A program made the translations under genes and the position numbers. Source: Dendrophyllia cribrosa (Eukaryota; Cnidaria; Anthozoa; Scleractinia; Dendrophylliidae). From it: a DNA stretch of 64,000 nucleotides. Shown here one piece after another: positions 59,401 to 64,000 of this stretch; the stretch's first letter is position 1; each line of letters begins with the position of its first letter. The notes beneath the pieces were generated by a model. It was not told the origin of the DNA. It saw only the letters and a list, made by a program, of their open reading frames with translations, and ran no database searches. The stretch lies in the NCBI GenBank assembly GCA_024195265.1, contig JAJLRJ010000013.1, positions 10,651,332 to 10,715,331 on the forward strand. Reading direction: 5' to 3'.

Positions 59401-62400
59401 ATGGAGAATATATTCAAATGTCCCACGGGTTACTCTGAAGTTTGAGTACCATAGTTCATCCGAAAAACGTGATTCGACCATGTCGAACCAGGCAAAAGAA
59501 TGCGGGTGCATTCACACATTTCTCAACCGCGGAGGGTTTAAACAGCTCAAAATAGCTTGCATCAGGCCGTACTGTCGCCGCTTCAATGCCTTATTGAAGA
59601 GTGGTACAAGCGATGACCTTGCTTCGTTCCTCAGTTCTGTTGGTCGTTTTCGCTTTTTAAAGGCATAGTAAAGTAAAAAAGTAAAGTCGCGCACACGAGC
59701 CAGAAGGCTCACAACGGCCGGAGCTTAAACCCGGTTTCTGTAGCATGAAGCGACTAGGAATATTGCTACTCCCCCCTGGATGGGATGCTAGTCCATCGCA
59801 GGGTTACCCCCAGCATTTTTTTTGTCGCCGGTACCCATAAAGCGATAAAATTGCTTTTCGCACTCGAGTATCCGCCATTTTGAACAACCCGCGTCCGCGA
59901 ACCCGAATGGAAACTATAATGAGGAAAAACAGCGAAGAAAAAATACACAACTTGAGAACTTGAGGTTTCCCGATATTTCGGACAGCCAAGCTGTCTTTCT
60001 TCAGGGGATATAAGAAGGACAGCTTGACTGTCAGAAATATCGAGAAACCTCATTTAGTCTCTAGTTGTATATTTTTTCTTCGCTGTTTTTCCTCCTTATA
60101 GTTTTTATTCTAAGTACATAAAAACAGCAAGATTTGGTTTGTGGTCGTTTTAATATAAGTTTCAACCCAAATGGCCCGGGGGACAAGCGAAGAACTATGT
60201 GAGCCGCTGTTAATGAGACCGGTCAGGCTCGCAAATTTAAGAGTGCCGTTCTCATTTTCGGGGTGCCGTTCAGAAATGAACATTGAAAAAAATCGAACAT
60301 ATTTTGACGTGTAAATGAAGCGGGCCGCCGTGCCCAAAATTATCGGCCCGCTTGCCAAAATTTAGGAGTGCTGGACCCAAAATGAATGTCGTGTAAATGG
60401 GGCTTAAGTAACAGAAATAATGAAGGCTCTTCAATTTTGGTTGTCCTAGAAATTATTGTGGTCAACTAAGTAGAATCGAGCAGGTTATATTGCGATCAGG
60501 TCATTATTTTTAATAATGACCTCCTGTTCCACATCACTGACCACAATAATGACCTGCTCGGTTCTAAAACAATGAGAAGAATCATGGTTATTAAAAATAA
60601 GAACCTATTCAAAATTGTAATACATGAGGGCTGCAAATCCTAACAGGATTTCATACAGTGTTTCTCGACTCTTTAATTAGCAAACCATTCAAGCTATTCT
60701 TGGCTTCCCTTGTTCTAAAACAATAGAAAGGTGCATTAAATCGCTCCTCGGCCTTCTTAAAAATAATGACCGAGCGCTTAGCGCTCGGTCATTATTTTTA
60801 AGAAGGCCGAGGAGCTCAGGCATTATCCTATATAAAGTCACATTGAAGACATTGAGGTATAATAGTGGTCTGACTATGCAAACCATTGTTGCCGTTGTTT
60901 GGACTATGCGGACTGTACGTGTACATTTTCTGTCATTGTTCAGTATTTTTTTTTTTACGCTTACATGTTTTGTCCCAAAAGACAGGCAACGTTGAATTGG
61001 GGCCTGGTCGGACTACGTCAAAAACAAAAATTAGTCCGTGCAAAAATCGAGGAAAACAAAAGAAACCGCACCGGTGGGACACGCTTTTTGTGGAATGTTT
61101 TTGTTTTTATGTCATTTTGCACGGGCTATTTTTTTGTTTTTGACTGTAGTGCTACCAGGCCCTTAGTCAGATAAAATGCATCATTATACAATCGCAGGAT
61201 TTGGAAGGTGAACGAGAAGTAAACAAAGATGAAGTGTTGGAGTATTGTAATTCATCTGATGTCAATATTCCGTTAATTGAGACGTCGGCAAAGGTAGGAA
61301 ACCCTTAAAGGTGTCCAATTAATATTTCCAAAATTGTATTAGATCACAACTAGTGGTTGTGTAGAACGTGTTCCAATTGAGTATCATAAAACCAAAACCA
61401 AAGTAATAGTGGTTTTCAATTGAGTGTCGTAAAACCAAAACCAAAGTAATTACTCTGACCAATCACAGAACTCGCAGACAATCCGATGAACCAATCAGAA
61501 CTCGAAGCAAATACATGCAGCCGGCACCAAGCGCGGGAAATCGCGTGCGAGCAAATCACGATTGGGTTTGGTTTTACTTCTGATTGGTTGAGAAAATGGC
61601 GCGAGATTTTCACTTTCTCGACCAATCAGAAGTAAAACCAAAACCGATCGTGACTTGCTCGCACGAGTTTTCCCGCGCTTGGCGCCGCCGACATGTAATT
61701 GCTTCAAGCTCTGATTGGTTCATTGGATTGTTTACGACTGCTGTGATTGGTCAGAGTAGTTACTTTGGTTTTGGTTTTACGACACTCAATTGAAAACTGC
61801 TCTAATGCTCAGGCCAATCACAACAGATGCAGACAATCCAATGAACCAATCAGAAACGGAAGCAAATACGTGTAGCCGGCGCTAAGCGCGGGAAAGTACG
61901 TGCGAGTTAGTGACGATTGTTTTTGGTTCTTCTTCTGACTGGTTGATAAAAGTGGCACGAGATTTTTTAGCCAATCACAACAATGCCATGGAGCCCCGGG
62001 ACTCCATGCTCCGTGCTCCATGGCGGAGACAAAAGAAAAATGTGAAAATGCCCCGGGGTATAGTAAAACAAAGAAAAGAAAATCCTTCGAATCTAGACTT
62101 CTCTAAATCAACAGAGAAGTCTTTTCCCTCGCTTTTCCTCTAGTGTCAGTGATAATTAGAGTAAGTTCGCAACAAATTTCTCGTCAGAAATGGAGCCAGG
62201 GTTCTTTGAGATCGAAAACACGATGATGTCAAATGCCCCGGAATACACTGATGGTAGACTCATGTCCGACCCCTGGGTAATGCCCGAAAATTGTCCGAGG
62301 CGGGGGAGGGGATGGGGGGGGGGGGGGGGGGGGGGGTCGGGCAATGCTGGAATTGACTGATGCATAAAGCATAAAAGGGATGGGGTATATTACAAAATGT

Positions 62401-62632
62401 AATTTCTGACAAAGAGGTGTGGGGTGGGGAGGGAGAGGGGGGGACAAAAAAAAAAAGAGGTTTTGTAGTTGTTTACGGTATTTTTGTCGTTTTCCAGACT
62501 GGCTTGAACGTCGAGGAAACATTTCAGTTGATGATGCGTCAGATTCAACGGATTCAACCAGCGTTATTAGAAAGAACAGCGCCCAGAAACCACGAGGACA
62601 AACGAAGGCAAAAAGACTGTCTTTTACTCTAG
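44397..62632 (+). CDS. Ras/Rap-like small GTPase, six coding exons
   Basis: Spliced exons 44397-44480, 47464-47482, 48277-48296, 55149-55376, 61198-61293 and 62498-62632 give 193 residues with correct phases throughout. The protein is a membrane-anchored molecular switch cycling between GTP and GDP. Visible motifs: P-loop GSGGVGKS (residues 8-15), switch I YYDPTLEETY with the Mg-binding Thr, DTAGQEE (the catalytic Gln is present), NKLD, ETSAK and the C-terminal CLLL after a basic KRRQK stretch. By the CAAX rule, CLLL predicts geranylgeranylation, as in Rap1. The length matches the Ras family (about 185-200). It differs from classic Ras at the start of switch II (FSSFRDSSVATGDA) and I cannot assign the exact subfamily. 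The start is the only ATG giving the MFRLCVVG N-terminus. No inactivating change seen. Introns are full of transposons. Confidence 0.93.
44886..45820. mobile_element. Old copy of MITE family A, interrupted
   Basis: The ends (AGTGCACCTAAACCC and its complement) and the interior align with 9368-9823 with many substitutions. Relative to those intact copies there is one clean insertion, 45050-45516. It lies in intron 1 of the GTPase gene. Confidence 0.8.
45050..45516. mobile_element. Insert with hairpin ends in old MITE A
   Basis: The boundaries come from comparison with the uninterrupted copies at 9368-9823 and 10688-11143. TTA lies on both sides, so a 3-bp duplication is possible. The left end, CTCATGCGCGAAGCGGCATGAG, is itself a hairpin (arms CTCATGC / GCATGAG). 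The right end contains GAGTAAAGGCT / AGCCTCTTG. The ends are not inverted repeats of each other, which argues against an ordinary cut-and-paste element; the class is unknown. Confidence 0.6.
45939..46342 (-). mobile_element. tRNA-derived SINE with 11-bp target duplication
   Basis: The head (46342 to about 46270, minus strand) has an A box TAGCTCAGTTGATAGAGC and a B box GGTTCGAACCC. The anticodon-loop position reads GCA, but the stem is imperfect, so it is a pseudo-tRNA head. The body includes CCCATGGGGACGTAAAAGAACC. The tail AAAGTGCC...GCGCTATGTAAGT resembles the 3' tails of SINEs mobilised by L2/CR1-type LINEs. Perfect duplications ATACATGTAGA flank it (45928-45938 and 46343-46353). Confidence 0.85.
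46354..47463. other. Rest of GTPase intron 1; no gene recognised
   Basis: Apart from a weak inverted pair around TTCCAAACGC (46563-46700) nothing stands out. The 3' splice site of intron 1 ends it. Confidence 0.4.
47464..47482 (+). CDS. GTPase microexon 2 (19 nt)
   Basis: Encodes YYDPTL plus the first base of a Glu codon. Acceptor TTCCTTTCAG, donor TAG/GTAAGT: both close to consensus. Ends in phase 1. Confidence 0.9.
47583..47720. repeat. Imperfect palindrome in intron 2
   Basis: CATGGCCGCCATATTGGTGTTCC (47614-47636) pairs with GGAACACCAACATGGCTGCCATG further on, around an AAAAGAA-type loop. Probably a small MITE without clear ends. About 47723-47835 resembles 59670-59750, another dispersed repeat. 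Confidence 0.5.
48277..48296 (+). CDS. GTPase microexon 3 (20 nt)
   Basis: Completes the Glu codon and encodes ETYRKE. Acceptor GGTGATTAG preceded by a long T/C tract (48246-48259); donor GAG/GTAGGT. It restores phase 0 and supplies the expected EETYRKE after DPTL, which supports the call despite its size. Confidence 0.85.
48431..48895. repeat. 106-107-bp tandem repeat in intron 3
   Basis: The block CCTTGTACAGCATAATAAAC recurs at 48437, 48544, 48650, 48756 and 48863, giving about 4.3 units. Each full unit holds CAATAGCTTTCATTTGAATG. The last unit is cut off by the relic of a palindromic MITE. It starts about 135 bases after microexon 3. Confidence 0.92.
50539..52339. mobile_element. 1.8 kb transposon inserted in the LINE RT
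   Basis: Short inverted ends GAGGGGGACATTGGGG are flanked by the 6-bp duplication ATTATT (50533-50538 and 52340-52345). Removing the element and one duplication restores the RT frame. Both subterminal regions are filled with ATACCGC repeats (about 50560-50640 and 52160-52320), which look like clustered transposase-binding sites. No transposase frame is recognised, so it is non-autonomous. Superfamily unknown. Confidence 0.85.
51031..51424. mobile_element. MITE nested in the 1.8 kb transposon
   Basis: The inverted ends CCGTATTTATTCGATTAAAC and (opposite strand) CCCTATTTATTCGATTAAAC are flanked by TA (51029-51030, 51425-51426). The inside has repeated GCGGCGTTTATT units in both orientations. 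Tc1/mariner-like. Confidence 0.85.
54294..54868. mobile_element. Tc1/mariner-like MITE, GGACACC family
   Basis: The left end CAGTTGAACC and (opposite strand) right end CTGTCAAACC are flanked by TA. The internal blocks AGCGGACACC and CTTCCGTAAG recur. It lies just upstream of the LINE's truncated 5' end and supplies the first few codons of the LINE's apparent frame, so that ATG is spurious. Confidence 0.75.
55149..55376 (+). CDS. GTPase coding exon 4
   Basis: 76 codons from IEYNGKLYDVEI to VMVGNKL, containing DTAGQEE and the first part of the NKLD guanine-specificity motif. Acceptor ACATTCCAG, donor TTG/GTAAGT. The frame stays open upstream of the acceptor (TFQ), but using that sequence would leave no partner for microexon 3. 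Confidence 0.9.
55524..56067. mobile_element. MITE with AAGGGGCTATGTC ends (intron 4)
   Basis: The inverted termini AAAGGGGCTATGTCAC and AAGGGGCTATGTCGC (other strand) bound a 540-bp non-coding interior. It seems to be inserted in an older GGACACCTCC-type repeat whose parts lie at 55420-55520 and 56070-56120. Confidence 0.65.
56494..57150. mobile_element. TA-flanked MITE with TTTCGCG repeats
   Basis: The ends CCTTATTGGTACTAATTTTC are inverted, with TA on both sides (56492-56493, 57151-57152). Subterminal TTTCGCG/CGCGAAA motifs are clustered in both arms. Confidence 0.85.
57184..57325. mobile_element. Short palindromic MITE
   Basis: The arms CTTATTCGATGGTTT and complementary AAACCATCGAATAAG enclose a short non-coding core with a CCCCGAAGGGG hairpin. 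Confidence 0.75.
58082..58898 (+). pseudogene. Tyrosine recombinase C-terminal domain (Crypton/DUF3504-like), frameshifted
   Basis: The first frame (58082-58366) gives an N-terminal piece with LDDLLSQAVDEH; a second frame (58293-58898) carries on, so one frameshift lies near 58320-58360. The second frame holds CPEGSLDKAFYLKP, then PLGHNRLNSMIK, the catalytic HxxR in TNHSLRAT (residues 111-114 of that frame), TGHRS (135-139) and the likely nucleophile in SYKRETN (Tyr 145). This is the C-terminal half of a Crypton-like tyrosine recombinase, the family also found in host proteins of the ZMYM/QRICH1 type. It is shorter than usual, with the N-terminal DNA-binding part absent. Catalytic residues in the visible part are kept, but the frameshift makes it inactive as it stands. 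Confidence 0.75.
59107..59660 (-). pseudogene. PIF/Harbinger transposase, N-terminal part
   Basis: Reads RKRPTELRNEARSSLVPL, then after one in-frame TGA (59512-59514) SFAWFDMVESRFSDELWYSN, RVTRGTFEYILHEI and RTIANLFGVS, which are typical of HARBI1-like transposases before the DDE domain. The frame then runs into the element's internal inverted sequence and stops, so the DDE catalytic core has been deleted. Agrees with the TAA duplication of the element. Dead copy. Confidence 0.75.
59905..60105. repeat. Palindrome with hammerhead-like cores
   Basis: About 90-bp inverted arms (ACAGCGAAGAAAAAATACAC against a complementary TTTTTTCTTCGCTGT). On the minus strand 60004-59976 gives CTGAAGA, helix GACAG / CTGTC, then GAAA. 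The plus-strand partner at about 60010-60040 keeps GACAG / CTGTC and GAAA but has lost the CUGANGA box. Confidence 0.55.
60503..60528. repeat. Short hairpin
   Basis: AGGTCATTATT and AATAATGACCT form a perfect hairpin with a 3-base loop. It uses the same GGTCATTATT word found in the composite element's ends. Confidence 0.7.
61198..61293 (+). CDS. GTPase coding exon 5
   Basis: 32 codons starting with the D of NKLD and ending in ETSAK. Acceptor ACAATCGCAG, donor AAG/GTAGGA. Phase 0 at both ends. Confidence 0.9.
61374..61794. mobile_element. Palindromic MITE rich in CCAAT boxes (intron 5)
   Basis: Main copy 61417-61794: the ends CAATTGAGTGTCGTAAAACC are inverted, meeting near 61600. ATTGG/CCAAT occurs at least six times in symmetric positions next to TCTGATTGG. 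An extra copy of the end (CCAATTGAGTATCATAAAACC) precedes it at 61374-61408. No coding sequence. Confidence 0.8.
61806..61985. mobile_element. Partial second copy of the CCAAT MITE
   Basis: Aligns with the left half of the preceding element (GGCCAATCACA, CCAATGAACCAATCAGAA, AGCCGGCGCTAAGCGCGGGAAA) with substitutions. The right half is missing. Confidence 0.75.
62290..62450. repeat. G-run cluster just before the last exon
   Basis: Long G-runs at 62314-62336 and 62415-62440 lie within 50-190 bases of the exon 6 acceptor. They produce proline/glycine shadow frames. Confidence 0.7.
62498..62632 (+). CDS. GTPase coding exon 6 with CAAX box
   Basis: 44 codons plus TAG. Acceptor GTTTTCCAG. Encodes helix 5 (VEETFQLMMRQIQRI), a basic linker and the CLLL terminus. 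Confidence 0.9.
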   Translation, partial: TGLNVEETFQLMMRQIQRIQPALLERTAPRNHEDKRRQKDCLLL

Positions 62633-64000
62633 GATTAGCATTCATATAGGATTCATTTTGTAGTTTAATAGGAAAAAACACTTTTGATATTTCATAACCG
62701 AGAAGATTTGAACGTGCTTTCACATTTAAATTCGGTATCTGGGCTCGGCTTTTCCATTGTCCCTTACGTAACCGTTGTTTCGGTTGCCACGCAACGGTTC
62801 TTGTCTGATATTAAGAAGCTTTACTGACGACGCAAATATCGGGGGGAGTGGGGGGGGGGGGGGGTGGTACTCTGTACTCTGAAACCGTTAACCGACAACA
62901 CAGTGAACACACCGTGTTTAGCTGCATTTTAATTCTAGTCTAAACTAGACAAAAAAAATCCCAGACTCCCAATTTTCCACAAGCTTATCGTCGTACCACT
63001 GATAATACCCTAATCTACCATCAAGGACAAAAGTGTTGGGACGAATTTTCATTTACGATGTTTCCCTACGCGCGTGACAGAAACACGGTACGCGCAAACG
63101 ATATGTGTCCGTTTCCCGACCCCTACCCCCCTTACAATGTTGAGCCCGTGTCATAAAAATGATTTGTGGATTTCAACCTTGTCTCGGGGGTAGGGGTGGG
63201 GTTGGTAAGATGGGCTTTAAACTAAAAACATGGCTTCATTGGTCAGTCACACTAAATTAGTAGTTACTAGGAGGACTTTGTAACATTTGTCCCAAGAACT
63301 TTTGTCCTTGATTGTAGGTCTACCAAAGCTCTCTAATTTCTATACCCTGTCCCAGACTAAACTGTTTGAATCGTATCTATCACAGTGGTACATACCCATA
63401 CCCGTATAGCTGATATATAAGAGTACCCCTCCCCCGCCCTCGCAGAAATATCGGTAGTGTAGGGGATTAGCTTTTTTCAAGGATCTTTATGGCGCAGTAA
63501 CTGCCTTCAAATTTAGTCCTGATATAAAAAATTGTTGTTTTTCGGGTTTTGGTGGATTTTTCGGTCTACAAAAGGAACTTAAAGCTCGTTGACATGGTAC
63601 GCTGAGTTGGTTCCGTTTTGCCCGCCAAAAAGTCTCTTATTTATGCATGATCAACAACCTCGTTCCCAGGGCTTTCTCGGCTTTTAAAATGGCGGGCCGG
63701 GCGAAGAAACCGCAGGACAAGGTAGAGTCTAAAAGGAGGACGGACACCTTAATGAGAATATATAACGGAGTAACTGGTTGGCTTTCAGTTGAGGTTAGGG
63801 TTTAAAAACAACCCGAGAAGTTAGGTGGTACAGTGTTACGGTAGGCTATGTAAGCCTAAGCCTAGCTGAGGTCACAGTTTCAATCCTGAGTGGGGATTTT
63901 AGATTTTCTTGTTTAGACTTTAAAATTTATTGAAAATAAAATTCCAAGTGTCTACATTACTTTATGTAATTCTCAATAAGGTGTCCGACCTCCTTTTGAG
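62633..64000. other. 3' flank of the GTPase gene; G-run MITE remains
   Basis: Presumed 3'UTR begins here; no polyadenylation signal close to the stop is convincing. A G-run (62850-62863) and about 63180-63440, which ends ATACCCGTATAG...GAGTACCCC, belong to the hAT-like MITE group. After 63450 no gene or TIR is recognised; an AATAAA at 63944 is too far away to assign. Confidence 0.5.

Larger units (their letters stand above)
58955..60404. mobile_element. PIF/Harbinger element nested in the composite element
   Basis: The ends AGCCCCATTTACACGAC are inverted and flanked by TAA (58952-58954 and 60405-60407), the 3-bp duplication expected for Harbinger. It carries a transposase fragment on the minus strand (59107-59660), a dispersed repeat (59655-59825) and a palindrome with hammerhead-like cores (59905-60105). 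Confidence 0.85.
57897..60834. mobile_element. Composite TIR-bordered element in intron 4
   Basis: About 200-bp inverted ends (57897-58105 and 60615-60834) share TATATAGGATAATGCC, the GGCCGAGGAGCG block, the TAATGCACCTTTCTATTG block and the AATACATGAGGGCTG block. They enclose a tyrosine-recombinase gene remnant and a nested Harbinger element. The right end has an additional palindrome around GACCGAGCGCTTAGCGCTCG (60769-60789). Cryptons, the usual carriers of this recombinase type, normally lack TIRs, so the border repeats are unexpected. Confidence 0.65.

Noticed and set aside
60886..61174. Frames just upstream of GTPase exon 5
   Set aside because: Intronic; they cross T-rich sequence and a KQK/KTK inverted repeat and show no domain.

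Overview
The window looks like a metazoan genome segment, most probably an anthozoan cnidarian (stony-coral type). It is AT-rich, has one clear host gene split into six coding exons with GT-AG introns, and is otherwise packed with mobile elements typical of coral genomes: a Penelope-like element, an APE-type LINE, BEL/Pao gag and DIRS-type RT relics, a PIF/Harbinger relic, a tyrosine-recombinase gene, a tRNA-derived SINE and many MITEs and foldback elements. There is no bacterial operon structure, CRISPR array or rRNA. The taxon is inferred from this repertoire; I could not search a database.

Layout. 1-2860 and 16481-22550 are two near-identical copies of one segment; the second carries a 3.8 kb foldback element (17345-21156) at a TTAA site that is empty in the first. 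Between them lie paired MITEs (4223-4772), a decayed BEL/Pao gag (about 5640-7660) split by a TTAA-flanked element, an almost perfect inverted tandem array (9368-11640), a DIRS-like RT relic (13331-13690) and a small zinc-finger-like reading frame (14759-15238, minus). 22592-24936 is a recent Penelope-like element with an inverted copy of its own 3' part. 25000-41500 holds no recognised host gene: it contains a 3.9 kb foldback with TTAA duplications (31313-35214), several MITEs that end in long G/C runs, hammerhead-ribozyme-like motifs, a 5-bp microsatellite and a direct duplication (36284-36990 / 37583-38230).

The host gene is a Ras/Rap-like small GTPase on the plus strand, coding 44397-62632, with a possible promoter and 5'UTR exon at 41589-41838. 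The exons are 84, 19, 20, 228, 96 and 135 nt and give 193 residues ending in the CAAX box CLLL. The two tiny exons encode the switch I/effector loop. Its introns hold a SINE, a 106-bp tandem repeat, a damaged LINE with a 1.8 kb transposon in its RT region (itself holding a smaller MITE), several TA-flanked MITEs, and a composite element with an intact-looking tyrosine-recombinase C-terminal domain and a nested Harbinger relic. The intronic insertions appear to lie outside the splice sites, although an old MITE ends about 45 bp before the exon 4 acceptor.

I see no obvious new multi-gene system. The items that best repay follow-up are the microexon-coded effector loop, the nested transposons with readable empty sites, the recent inverted arrays, the TIR-bordered tyrosine recombinase, and the set of hammerhead-like motifs.
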